Positions 27,013 to 34,423 are shown, counted from the first letter of the stretch. The stretch is 64,000 nt of DNA from Micromonospora carbonacea (GCF_014205165.1 NZ_JACHMZ010000001.1:4694501-4758500); one strand, 5' to 3'. A program made the numbers and translations. The notes: a model not told the origin generated them from the sequence alone.

Positions 27013-28019
27013 CGACGGAGCATCCCGCACGGATCGAGGTGGCGCTCGGCGAGCGCGCGTACCCGGTGCTGATCGGGCCGGGCGTGCGCCACCGCCTGCC
27101 GGCGGAGGTGGCGCGGATCGGCGCGCGGCGGGTCGTCGTGGTGTCGGCCCGGCCGCCGGAGTGGACGCCCGACCCGGGCGTGCCGCACCGGGTGGTGCCG
27201 GCCCGCGACGGCGAGCACGACAAGACCCTCGCCACGGTGGAGCACCTGTGCCGGGCGTTCGCCGAGTTCGGGCTGACCCGCACCGACGCGGTGGTCTCCT
27301 GCGGCGGCGGCACCACCACCGACGTGGTGGGGCTGGCCGCCGGCCTCTACCACCGGGGGATCGCCGTCATCCACCTGCCGACGTCGCTGCTGGCCCAGGT
27401 CGACGCCAGCGTCGGCGGGAAGACGGCGGTGAACCTGCCGGAGGGCAAGAACCTCGTCGGCGTCTACTGGCAGCCCCGCGCGGTGCTCTGCGACACCGAA
27501 CACCTGACGACCCTGCCGGAGCGGGAACGGCGCAACGGGTACGGGGAGATCGCCCGCGCCCACTTCATCGGCGCGGGCGACCTGCGCGGCCGGCCCGTCG
27601 CCGAGCAGATCGCCGCCTGCGTGGCGCTCAAGGCGCGGGTCGTCGCCGCCGACGAGCGCGACGGCGGGCTGCGGCACATCCTCAACTACGGCCACACCCT
27701 CGGGCACGCCCTGGAGGTCGCCACCGGCTTCCGGCTGCGCCACGGCGAGGCCGTCGGCGTCGGCACGGTCTTCGCGGGCCGGCTCGCCGGTGTCCTGGGC
27801 CGGATCGGCCCCGAGCGGGTCGCCGAGCACCGCGAGGTGGTCGCCGGCTACGGCCTGGACCCGGAGCTGCCCGCCGGGGTGGACCACGACGAGCTGGTCG
27901 CGCTCATGCGGCGCGACAAGAAGGCCACGGCGGGCCTGTCGTTCGTCCTCGACGGCCCGGCCGGGCCGGAGCTGGTGGCGGACGTCCCCCCGGAGGCCGT
28001 CCACACCGCACTGAGGTGA
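27009..28019 (+). CDS. rifG-like: Aminodehydroquinate synthase (RifG-like, AHBA pathway)
   Basis: 336 residues from ATG 27009, which overlaps the preceding stop, with GAGGAGAAG upstream. The dehydroquinate-synthase fold is clear: GGGTTTDVVGLAAGLYHRG near 95-113, PTSLLAQVDASVGGKT near 122-138, EGKNLVG, and the Zn-binding HILNYGHTLGHALE near 220-233. TTTDVVG in place of the VVGDLAG of housekeeping AroB, together with the neighbouring AHBA synthase, kinase and dehydroquinase genes, indicates the amino-variant enzyme. That enzyme converts aminoDAHP to 5-deoxy-5-amino-3-dehydroquinate. It is somewhat shorter than typical AroB (about 350-365). It could in principle serve primary shikimate metabolism, but no other aro gene accompanies it. 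Confidence 0.88.
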   Translation: MTTEHPARIEVALGERAYPVLIGPGVRHRLPAEVARIGARRVVVVSARPPEWTPDPGVPHRVVPARDGEHDKTLATVEHLCRAFAEFGLTRTDAVVSCGGGTTTDVVGLAAGLYHRGIAVIHLPTSLLAQVDASVGGKTAVNLPEGKNLVGVYWQPRAVLCDTEHLTTLPERERRNGYGEIARAHFIGAGDLRGRPVAEQIAACVALKARVVAADERDGGLRHILNYGHTLGHALEVATGFRLRHGEAVGVGTVFAGRLAGVLGRIGPERVAEHREVVAGYGLDPELPAGVDHDELVALMRRDKKATAGLSFVLDGPAGPELVADVPPEAVHTALR

Positions 28020-28075
28020 AAGGAAGGGCACCTTGTTAACGCTTTCTGTTGTACAGGGGCCCCCTCCTAACAAGC
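28018..28075. repeat. Low-GC imperfect palindrome after aminoDHQ synthase
   Basis: CTTGTTA (28032-28038) pairs with TAACAAG (28068-28074) around a core containing AGGGGCCCCCT. It is markedly more AT-rich than its surroundings and starts at the rifG-like stop codon. It resembles the AGGAAGGGCACCTT...TAACAAG type of dispersed intergenic repeat that I associate with Micromonosporaceae genomes; that link is from memory. It could also act as a terminator. Confidence 0.5.
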
Positions 28076-28120
28076 CGTAATCCGGTGGACAGCGCGCACC
28101 CCGGGGACGACTGTCGGCTC

Positions 28121-28856
28121 ATGCGACAAGAGGACATCTGGGACGCCGACGCCGCCGAGCGCTACGACACGCCGGGGGTCGGCATGTTCGCCCCCGAGGT
28201 GCTGGGGCCGACCGTCGACCGGCTCGCCACGCTCGCGGGCGACGGGGCGGCGCTGGAGTTCGCCGTCGGCACCGGCCGGGTGGCCGTGCCGCTCGCCGAG
28301 CGCGGGGTGCCCGTCACCGGCATCGAGCTGTCCACCGCCATGCTCGACAGGCTGCGGACCAAGGTGGACGAGGCCACGCTGCCCGTGGTCGTGGGGGACA
28401 TGGCCACCGCCGTCGCGCCGGGGGCGTACTCGCTCGTCTACCTGGTCTTCAACACGATCGCCAACCTGCTCACCCAGGCCGAGCAGGTCGCCTGCTTCCG
28501 CAACGCGGCCCGCCACCTCGGCCCGGGGGGGCCGGTTCGTGATCGAGCTTTGGGTGCCGGAGCTGCGCCAGCTCCCGCCGGGCCGGCAGGCCACGGTCTG
28601 GCACTGCGAGCCCGGCTACCTCGGCCTGGACACCTACGACGTGTTGCGTCAGCGCGTCGTGTCGCACCACTTCAGGTTCGGCGAGGGCACCGAGGCGCGC
28701 CTGTTCCGCACCCCGCACCGCTACGTCTGGCCGGCGGAGCTCGACCTGATGGCGCAGTTGGCCGGCTTCGAGCTGGAGTCGCGGCACGCGGACTGGGCCG
28801 GCGGCGAGTTCACCGCCGAGTCGCGCAGCCACGTGTCCGTATACCGGCTCCCCTGA
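28121..28856 (+). pseudogene. SAM-dependent methyltransferase with a +1 frameshift in a G-run
   Basis: The ATG at 28121 opens a class I methyltransferase: IWDADAAERYD, then motif I LEFAVGTGRVAVPLAERG at about 45-62, ELSTAMLDRL, and LVFNTIANL. The frame is lost in the run of seven Gs at about 28525-28531, where the family expects GPGGRFVIELWVPE. The expected continuation resumes in another frame at about 28539 and ends normally at 28856 with SRSHVSVYRLP. Removing one G restores a protein of about 244 residues. This is either a genuine mutation or a homopolymer sequencing error, and the otherwise intact second half favours a recent event or an error. Without repair the first frame runs on to 29248. 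The gene sits between two AHBA genes, but this methyltransferase type is widespread and its substrate is unknown. Confidence 0.8.
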
Positions 28857-28885
28857 CCGGCCGCCGGGCCGGTCAGGGGAGCCGG
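28844..28885. terminator. Very long hairpin overlapping the methyltransferase stop codon
   Basis: Perfect 19-bp arms (28844-28862 and 28867-28885) enclose the 4-nt loop GCCG. The stop codon 28854-28856 lies inside the left arm. It sits between convergent transcription units (28121-28856 and 29124-29822) and probably terminates both. Confidence 0.75.
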
Positions 28886-28946
28886 GCCGGCGGGGTCCCT
28901 GGCCGACGGGCCACCGGCCCGCCGGGGTCGGGGTCGGGGGTCGCCG

Positions 28947-28967
28947 CGCCATGTCGGCGACATGGCG
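28947..28967. repeat. Perfect palindrome in the methyltransferase/rifM intergenic region
   Basis: GCCATGTC-GGC-GACATGGC with one further paired base on each side. A related half (TGTCGCCGACATGGCG) follows about 25 bp later. The 267-bp gap 28857-29123 holds this element, the hairpin at 28844-28885 and the tandem repeat at 29051-29101, and no gene. Confidence 0.6.
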
Positions 28968-29050
28968 GTATCGAGCCGACCCGGACCCCGCGGTGTCGCC
29001 GACATGGCGGGGCGCACCGCCGCGCCCGGCCGCGCACCGCCACGCCGGCC

Positions 29051-29101
29051 CGAGACGGGCCGGCGGGCGAGACGGGCCGGCGGGCGAGACGGGCCGGCGG
29101 G
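29051..29101. repeat. Three tandem 17-bp repeats
   Basis: The unit CGAGACGGGCCGGCGGG occurs three times in perfect tandem at 29051, 29068 and 29085, with a truncated fourth copy after 29101. It lies just beyond the 3' end of the rifM-like gene. No function is evident. Confidence 0.8.
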
Positions 29102-29123
29102 CGAGGACGGCGGGGCGCGCAGG

Positions 29124-29822
29124 TCAGGGGACCAGGGCCGCCGGGCAGTACGCCAGCAGGTCCGTCGGCGCGTGGGCGACCACGTCCGGGCCGGCGGCGA
29201 GCAGGGCGGCGACATCGCCGCCGTGCCAGGTGGTGGCGACCGTGGTGACGCCGGCGTCCCGGCCGCTGAGCAGGTCGATCACCGCGTCGCCGACCATCAT
29301 GGCCTGCTCCGGTGGCACGTCGAGGTGGCCCAGGGCGGCGAGGACGATGTCCGGGGCCGGCTTCGGCCGGGCCACCTCGTCGGAGCCGAGCACCCGGTCG
29401 AACAGGCCGAGCACGCCGAGCGTGTCGAGCAGCGAGCGGGCCCGGGGGCCGCTCTTGCCGGTGGCGATGGCCATCCGGACGCCCCGGCCGTGCAGCTCCT
29501 CCAGGGTCTGGCGTACGCCGGGGAACAGCGGCACCAGGTGCGCCATCCGGTAGCTCTCCCGGACGAACGGCTCCTCCATCTCCAGCGGCAGCCCCATCAG
29601 CCGCATGATGTCCGGGAAGTACCGGCCCATGTGCCGGTTGTACTCCTCGAACGGCGCGGGCCCGTCCCCCACCACCTCGGCGTACGCGATGCTGAACGCC
29701 TCGCGCATGACGGCCGAGCTGTCGACCACGACGCCGTCGAGGTCGAACACGACCGCGCGGATCGGGCCCCGGGCGGACGGCGGCGGGAGGGTGACGTCGA
29801 CGGTGGACGGTGGATGGGTCAT
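29124..29822 (-). CDS. rifM-like: HAD-family phosphatase (RifM-like, AHBA pathway)
   Basis: 232 residues from ATG 29822, with GGGGAGC 6 bp upstream. It is a haloacid-dehalogenase phosphatase of the CbbY/Gph type: motif 1 VVFDLDGVVVDS near residues 24-35 (nucleophile and acid/base Asp), motif 2 IATGKSG, motif 3 Lys in RPKPAPD and motif 4 VGDAVIDLLSG. In the AHBA pathway RifM, together with RifL and RifK, is needed to form kanosamine from UDP-glucose. The gene lies 37 bp after rifL-like and is the third gene of the rifK-rifL-rifM operon. Its identity as RifM rests on this conserved order plus the fold; the phosphatase signature alone would not distinguish it from phosphoglycolate phosphatase. 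Confidence 0.88.
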   Translation of the reverse strand: MTHPPSTVDVTLPPPSARGPIRAVVFDLDGVVVDSSAVMREAFSIAYAEVVGDGPAPFEEYNRHMGRYFPDIMRLMGLPLEMEEPFVRESYRMAHLVPLFPGVRQTLEELHGRGVRMAIATGKSGPRARSLLDTLGVLGLFDRVLGSDEVARPKPAPDIVLAALGHLDVPPEQAMMVGDAVIDLLSGRDAGVTTVATTWHGGDVAALLAAGPDVVAHAPTDLLAYCPAALVP

Positions 29823-29859
29823 GGCTGCTCCCCGGAGCGAGTGAGGTCGCCGGTGGTTC

Positions 29860-31047
29860 TCACCGGTCGCGTTGGCCCGCCAGCGCGTGCTCCCGCTCCG
29901 GCTCGGTGGGCCGGGCGGTGCGGTAGATCCGTTCGATGATGTCGATGGTGCGGTGTGCCTCGGCGACGGCCGCGCCCCGGCTGGCCGGTGCGGCGAGCAG
30001 GTCGGGCAGGGCGTCGAGCTGGCGGTCGTACTCGGCGCCGATCGGCTCGGTGGGCAGCGGCAGCGCGACGGTCCGGCCGTCGCGGGTGCGGGTGAGCACC
30101 GGCGTCGGCTCCCGGTTCGGGCTGAACCCGAACGTGCAGCGCAGGGTGGCCGTGCCGGCGACGCCGTGCACGGTGATGGTGGTGCGGTCCAGCGCCTCGT
30201 GCGACGCCCAGCAGGCGTGCACGGCGACGGACGCCCCGTCGGCGGTGAGCAGGAATCCCCGGGCGGTGTCCTCGACGTCGCCCCGCGACCCGCCGACCGA
30301 ACCGTCGCCCCGTGGCGCGGCTGCGGCACCGACGGAACCGGCGGGGTCGCGCCAGACGGCGTGCGCGGCGGCGTCGTTGACGAAGTCGGCGGAGACGCTG
30401 CCGACGGCGTGGGTGATGCGGGTGGCCGGGCCGAGCAGCGGCAGCACCGTGTCGAGCAGGTGCCAGCCGAGGTCGACGAGCGCGCCGCCGCCGGAGAGGT
30501 CGCGGCGGGTGAACCAGCCGCCCGCGTCGGGCACCCCCCGGGCGCGGACCCACGCCACGTCGACGTGCCGGATCGGGCCGAGTCCGGCGGCGGCGTCGGC
30601 GAGGGCCCGCACGTCGGCGCGCCACCGGGCGGCGCTGCCCGCGAGCAGCACCGCGCCGCCGGCGCGCTCCGCGTCGGCCAGCAGCGTCGCCTCGGCGGCG
30701 CTGAGGCAGACGGGCTTCTCCAGGAACACGGGTACGCCCCGGCGCAGCAGCCGGGCGGCGACGGCGGCGTGCAGGTGGTTGGGCACGGCCACCACCACCA
30801 GGTCCGCCGCGCCGACGGGCAGGTCGTCGACGTCGGCGTACGCGAAGGGCACCGCGTGGGTGTCGCGGGCGGTGTCCCGGACGGCCGGCTGGGGGTCGAC
30901 CAGGGCCGTCACCTCGAACGCCGGGTGCGCGGCGAGCCGGGGCAGCCAGATCTCCCGCCCGGCCCAGCCGAGGCCGACCACGGCGATCCGGATGGGGCCG
31001 CCGGGCGGCACGGCGACGCCGGAGACGGCCGGCGGCGGGGTGGTCAT
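29860..31047 (-). CDS. rifL-like: Gfo/Idh/MocA oxidoreductase (RifL-like, AHBA pathway)
   Basis: 395 residues from ATG 31047, which overlaps the rifK-like stop as ATGA (31044-31047). The N-terminal NAD(P)-binding Rossmann motif VVGLGWAGR is near residue 22, EKPVCLS near residue 105 contains the family's catalytic Lys, and GGGALVDLGWHLLD near residue 195 carries the conserved catalytic-site Asp/His. In the rifamycin pathway RifL is the dehydrogenase partner of RifK, proposed to make the 3-keto nucleotide sugar that RifK then aminates. An Ala/Gly-rich insertion (about 245-270) makes it a little longer than typical relatives. The tight coupling to the aminotransferase supports the assignment. 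Confidence 0.9.
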   Translation of the reverse strand: MTTPPPAVSGVAVPPGGPIRIAVVGLGWAGREIWLPRLAAHPAFEVTALVDPQPAVRDTARDTHAVPFAYADVDDLPVGAADLVVVAVPNHLHAAVAARLLRRGVPVFLEKPVCLSAAEATLLADAERAGGAVLLAGSAARWRADVRALADAAAGLGPIRHVDVAWVRARGVPDAGGWFTRRDLSGGGALVDLGWHLLDTVLPLLGPATRITHAVGSVSADFVNDAAAHAVWRDPAGSVGAAAAPRGDGSVGGSRGDVEDTARGFLLTADGASVAVHACWASHEALDRTTITVHGVAGTATLRCTFGFSPNREPTPVLTRTRDGRTVALPLPTEPIGAEYDRQLDALPDLLAAPASRGAAVAEAHRTIDIIERIYRTARPTEPEREHALAGQRDR

Positions 31048-32207
31048 CCGGCGAGGACGTCGGCCAGCACGGCGGCGATGTCGTGCATCTGCTGTTCGGT
31101 GCCGAGCAGGGTGCGGTGGTGCAGCCAGACGCAGTCGGAGTGGATCTGCTCGACGTTGGGGCAGCGGGCGGCGATCTGCTCGACGGTCTCGTCGGGGGCG
31201 CCGGCCTTCCAGAACCCCTCGCACCGGTAGATGGCCCGGAACGCCACGAACGCGGGCACGCCCCGGGCGATGAGCGCGTCGACCACGGCGCGGCGACGCT
31301 CCGGGGTGATCCCCGGGATGCGGAACATGGCCATGTAGTGCGGGTTGCGGTCGGTGCGCGGGTCGATGGTCTGCGGGACGACGCCGGGGATCTCGGCGAG
31401 CAGCCCGGCCAGCAGCGGCCAGCGCTGCTCGCGTACGTCGATCTGGCCGGCGAGGCGGGCGAGTTGCGCGCGCAGCACGGCGGCGGTGAACTCGCCCATC
31501 CGGTAGTTGGAGCCGGTGGTGCGGTGCAGGTAGTCGCGGTCGGTGCGCGGCCGGCCGCAGCTGTGCACGAGGAAGGCGCGCTCGCGGGTCTCCTCGTCGG
31601 GGAAGAGCACCGCGCCGCCCTCGCCGGCGGTCATCAGCTTGCCGTTCTGGAAGCTGAACGCGGCGATCGAGCCGAGCTCGCCGACCCGGCGGCCCTGCCA
31701 CTGCGCGCCGTGGGCGTGCGCGGCGTCCTGGAGCAGCGCCACCCCGGCGTCGGCGGCGATCTTGTCGAGCGCGTCCATGTCGGCGAACTGCCCGGCCATG
31801 TGCACCGGCATGATCACCTTGGTGCGGTCGGTGACGGCGGCGGCGACGGCGGCCGGGTCGACGCAGTAGGTGTCGAGGTCGACGTCGACCGGCACGGCGA
31901 CCGCGCCGAGGCGCTGCGCCGCGAGCGACGACGAGATGAAGGTGAAGGCCGGGACGATGACCTCGGTGCCGGGCCCGACGCCGAGCACCTCGAGGGCCAC
32001 CTCCAGGGCGTGGGTGCCGTTGGTGACGGCGAGGGCGTGCGGGGTGCCGTGGTACGCCCCGAACTCCGCCTCGAAGGTGTCGACCTCGCTCCCGCCCATC
32101 CGCCACCACTGGCCCTGTTCGAGGGCGCGGATCAGGCCGGCTCGTTCCTCGTCACCGAACTGCGGCCACTCGGGGAACTCCGGCACCGTCGACGGCTGAC
32201 CACTCAT
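31044..32207 (-). CDS. rifK-like: 3-amino-5-hydroxybenzoate (AHBA) synthase, PLP-dependent
   Basis: 387 residues, the length of known AHBA synthases. It is a DegT/DnrJ/EryC1 aminotransferase-fold protein with the PLP-Lys in FQNGKLMTAGEGG near residue 188, a motif essentially diagnostic for AHBA synthases. Other matching segments are GTHALEVAL, QDAAHAHGA and HSCGRPR. The enzyme aromatises 5-amino-5-deoxy-3-dehydroshikimate to AHBA and, in complex with RifL, also acts as the transaminase that makes the kanosamine precursor. It is first in an operon with rifL- and rifM-like genes, reading away from the dehydroquinase. The upstream TAGGGG-type promoter suggests control together with the PKS genes. 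This gene is the best single marker that the cluster makes an AHBA-derived product. Confidence 0.97.
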   Translation of the reverse strand: MSGQPSTVPEFPEWPQFGDEERAGLIRALEQGQWWRMGGSEVDTFEAEFGAYHGTPHALAVTNGTHALEVALEVLGVGPGTEVIVPAFTFISSSLAAQRLGAVAVPVDVDLDTYCVDPAAVAAAVTDRTKVIMPVHMAGQFADMDALDKIAADAGVALLQDAAHAHGAQWQGRRVGELGSIAAFSFQNGKLMTAGEGGAVLFPDEETRERAFLVHSCGRPRTDRDYLHRTTGSNYRMGEFTAAVLRAQLARLAGQIDVREQRWPLLAGLLAEIPGVVPQTIDPRTDRNPHYMAMFRIPGITPERRRAVVDALIARGVPAFVAFRAIYRCEGFWKAGAPDETVEQIAARCPNVEQIHSDCVWLHHRTLLGTEQQMHDIAAVLADVLAG

Positions 32208-32309
32208 GACTTCCCACTTCCCAATCCAGGAGGACCAGCGGTTCCCCGGCCGTCCCGCGGCGGCTGGACGCAGCGGTCTCCAGCTGGCAACGTCATCGGC
32301 TCGCGGTGG

Positions 32310-32366
32310 ACGCTAACCGACCCGGCAGCCTGCTCACTTCCCCTAGCGGGCCCCTACCCACCCCTT
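32310..32366 (-). promoter_or_regulatory. AHBA synthase promoter with three phased TAGGGG-type boxes
   Basis: On the minus strand AAGGGGT (32366-32360), TAGGGGC (32356-32350) and TAGGGGA (32345-32339) lie 10 and 11 bp apart. The last is followed after 22 bp by TTAGCGT (32316-32310), the same -10-like sequence used before the thioesterase. The 267-bp gap 32208-32474 otherwise holds only the start region of the dehydroquinase gene. Confidence 0.55.
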
Positions 32367-32474
32367 AGTTCGCCGGTCGGGCGGCGGTGCCCGGCCCGTG
32401 GTCGGCGGGTGGCGTAGTAAGACTGCGGGGAATCTGTCGCCGGCCCCGCCGGGTCGCCCCACGCGAGGTGAGCT

Positions 32475-32906
32475 GTGTCCGACGTGCTCCTGCTGAACGG
32501 CCCGAACCTGGGCATCCTCGGTCGACGCCAGCCGGAGATCTACGGCACCGACACCCTCGCCGACATCGAGCGGGCGGTCGGCGAGGAGGTCGCCGCGCGG
32601 GGCTGGAACGTGGTGGCCGTCCAGCACGACTGCGAGGGCGCGCTGGTGCGCACGGTGCAGGAGCACTACGACACGGTGGGCGCGATCGTGAACCCGGGGG
32701 CGTTGATGATCGCGGGCTGGAGCCTGCGCGACGCCCTCGCCAACTACCCCCGGCCGTGGATGGAGGTCCACCTGTCCAACGTGTGGGCCCGGGAGAGCTT
32801 CCGGCACGACTCGGTGCTCGCCCCGCTGGCCAGCGGGGTCATCGTCGGGCTCGGCCCGCTGGGCTACCGGCTGGCGGCCCGCGCCCTCGTCGCCACGGTC
32901 GGCTGA
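32475..32906 (+). CDS. rifJ-like: Type II 3-dehydroquinate dehydratase (RifJ-like, aminoDHQ dehydratase)
   Basis: 143 residues from GTG 32475, with GAGGTGAG 3-4 bp upstream. Type II dehydroquinase motifs are all present: LLNGPNLGILGRRQPEIYG at the N-terminus with the active-site Tyr and Arg, VNPGAL near residue 74, and EVHLSN with the catalytic His near residue 98. RESFRH near residue 106 takes the place of the usual REEFRH. In AHBA biosynthesis this enzyme dehydrates aminoDHQ to aminodehydroshikimate. It is divergent from AHBA synthase and followed by a DoxX-like gene and the ROK kinase, so it probably forms the start of a small operon. A housekeeping AroQ role cannot be excluded from sequence alone. 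Confidence 0.9.
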   Translation: MSDVLLLNGPNLGILGRRQPEIYGTDTLADIERAVGEEVAARGWNVVAVQHDCEGALVRTVQEHYDTVGAIVNPGALMIAGWSLRDALANYPRPWMEVHLSNVWARESFRHDSVLAPLASGVIVGLGPLGYRLAARALVATVG

Positions 32907-32965
32907 GCCCGGCAGCCCGATAGGGTCGCCGGCGACCCGTCACCCCCTCCACTAAGGATGTTTCC

Positions 32966-33319
32966 GTGCGGACTCCCACCATCACCCTCAGCATCATCCT
33001 GGCCGCCGTGTTCATGGCCACGGGCGTGCAGAAGCTCCTCGGTGAGCGCAAGACCCGCGAGCGGATGGACCACCTCGGCGTCTCCGCCGGCCTCACCCGG
33101 GTCATCGGGGCGTTGGAGCTGGCGGCCGTCGTCGGCCTGCTCGTCGGGCTGTACTGGTCGCCGGCCGGGCTCGCGGCGGCGGTCGGCCTCGTCCCGCTGA
33201 TGATCGGCGCGGCCGTCTACCACGTGCGCGCCCGGGACCCGTTCGCGGTGACGGTGATGCCGCTCGCGTTCGGGGTGGCGGCCGCCGCGCTCGCGGTGCT
33301 GCACGTGCTCCAGGGCTGA
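32966..33319 (+). CDS. Small DoxX-like membrane protein
   Basis: 117 residues from GTG 32966, with AAGGATG 5 bp upstream. Four hydrophobic segments are visible (about 5-22, 43-63, 68-84 and 97-114), separated by a basic loop KLLGERKTRERMDHLG, the pattern of DoxX-like family proteins. The family has no firmly established reaction; members are found in redox and respiratory contexts. It lies 59 bp after the dehydroquinase and 5 bp before the ROK kinase, so it is probably co-transcribed with both. Whether it contributes to the ansamycin pathway or is a passenger cannot be told. Confidence 0.75.
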   Translation: MRTPTITLSIILAAVFMATGVQKLLGERKTRERMDHLGVSAGLTRVIGALELAAVVGLLVGLYWSPAGLAAAVGLVPLMIGAAVYHVRARDPFAVTVMPLAFGVAAAALAVLHVLQG

Positions 33320-33324
33320 CCCCG

Positions 33325-34329
33325 GTGACCGGGGGCAGCGGCGGCGACGGGGCGGGCCTCGGCGTCCTCGGCGTCGACATCGGCGGCACCAAGGTCGCGC
33401 TGCGCGCCGAGCAGGTCGCGGCGGACCCGCGGGAGGTCGCGGCCGGGCCCGCGGAGGTCCCCCGCGCCGGGGAGGGCCGGGCCGCGCCGACGGCGGGCGG
33501 GCGGGCGTACGAGCGGGTGCTGACCTGGCCCGGCGGCGGCGTCGACGCCGACGTGGCGGCGCTGGCCGACGCGGTGGGCGCGCTGCGCGCGGAGTCGGGG
33601 CTGCGGTTCGCGGCCGTCGGGGTGGCGATGCCCGGCACCACCGGCCCGACCGGCCGGGTGGTCGTGTGGCCGGGCCGGCCGAGCTGGGCGGGGCTGCCCT
33701 TCGACGAGACGCTGCGTCGTCTCTTCCCGGGCAGCCGCACCGCCTGGGCCGACGACGGTGACCTGGCGGCGCTGGCCGAGGCCCGGCACCTGGGCGCGCA
33801 GGACGTCGTCTACCTGGGGGTCGGCACCGGCGTGGGCGGCGGCGTGGTGCTCGGCGGCCGGGCCCTGCCGACGCCGGGGCGGGGCTCCCCCGAGGTCGGC
33901 CACCTGGTCGTCGACGTCGACGGGCCCCGGTGCGACTGCGGTCGGCACGGCTGCCTCCAGGCGGTCGCCTCCGGGCCGGCGACGCTGCGCCGGGCCGGCG
34001 CGGCCCGGGGCGGCGAGGTGGGCTTCGGCGAGCTGCGCGACGGGCTGGAGCGGGGCCGGCCGTGGGCCCACGACGCGGTCCGGCCGGCGGCCACGGCCCT
34101 CGCGGCGGCCGTGGTCAGCCTGGGCGAGCTGCTCGACCCGGCGGTGGCGGTGCTGGGCGGCGGCTTCGCCGCCGGGCTGCCCGGCTTCGTCGACCTGGTC
34201 GGCCGGGAGGTGGTCCGGCTCGCCCGGCCGGGCCGTCCGGCCCCCGCCGTGCGGGCCGCCGCCCTGGGCGGGCTCTCCTCGCTGCACGGCGCGGTGGCGT
34301 TGGCCCGGGACCTGGCCGCGCCCCACTGA
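33325..34329 (+). CDS. rifN-like: ROK-family sugar kinase, probable kanosamine 6-kinase (RifN-like)
   Basis: 334 residues from GTG 33325, 5 bp after the DoxX-like stop. ROK hallmarks: the phosphate-binding GVDIGGTKVAL near residue 15, the second glycine-rich block GVGTGVGGGVVL near residue 168, EVGHLVVD, and the zinc motif CDCGRHGC near residue 200. The usual Glu after the last Cys is Gln (CLQAVASG). RifN of the rifamycin pathway is a kanosamine-specific kinase, and this gene's position beside rifJ- and rifK-like genes makes that role more likely than general glucose phosphorylation. An insertion rich in Ala/Pro/Gly (about 30-55) is unusual for the family. It is the last gene on the right that I would place in the cluster. 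Confidence 0.75.
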   Translation: MTGGSGGDGAGLGVLGVDIGGTKVALRAEQVAADPREVAAGPAEVPRAGEGRAAPTAGGRAYERVLTWPGGGVDADVAALADAVGALRAESGLRFAAVGVAMPGTTGPTGRVVVWPGRPSWAGLPFDETLRRLFPGSRTAWADDGDLAALAEARHLGAQDVVYLGVGTGVGGGVVLGGRALPTPGRGSPEVGHLVVDVDGPRCDCGRHGCLQAVASGPATLRRAGAARGGEVGFGELRDGLERGRPWAHDAVRPAATALAAAVVSLGELLDPAVAVLGGGFAAGLPGFVDLVGREVVRLARPGRPAPAVRAAALGGLSSLHGAVALARDLAAPH

Positions 34330-34423
34330 AGCCGCACCGGCCCGGGTCGCCCGTCCCACCGCCCCCGGGCTGCCCGTCCCGCCGGCCCAGGTGGGCTTAG
34401 ACTGCGGGCATGGGGCGGCACCG

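Noticed and set aside
27009..28019. Reading the dehydroquinate synthase-like gene as housekeeping aroB
   Set aside because: It is short, has TTTDVVG in place of the usual VVGDLAG, is coupled to a non-shikimate gene and surrounded by AHBA genes. Not fully excluded.
29051..29101. CRISPR-like array
   Set aside because: The 17-bp units are in direct tandem with no spacers, and there are no cas genes.
28532..29248. Continuation of the methyltransferase's first frame to 29248 as a C-terminal extension
   Set aside because: It turns into Arg/Gly/Ala-rich sequence overlapping the tandem repeats and the rifM-like gene, while the true family continuation appears in another frame.
33325..34329. Annotating the ROK kinase simply as glucokinase
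   Set aside because: The family fits, but the position beside AHBA synthase and the aminoDHQ enzymes makes kanosamine kinase the better reading; kept with reduced confidence.
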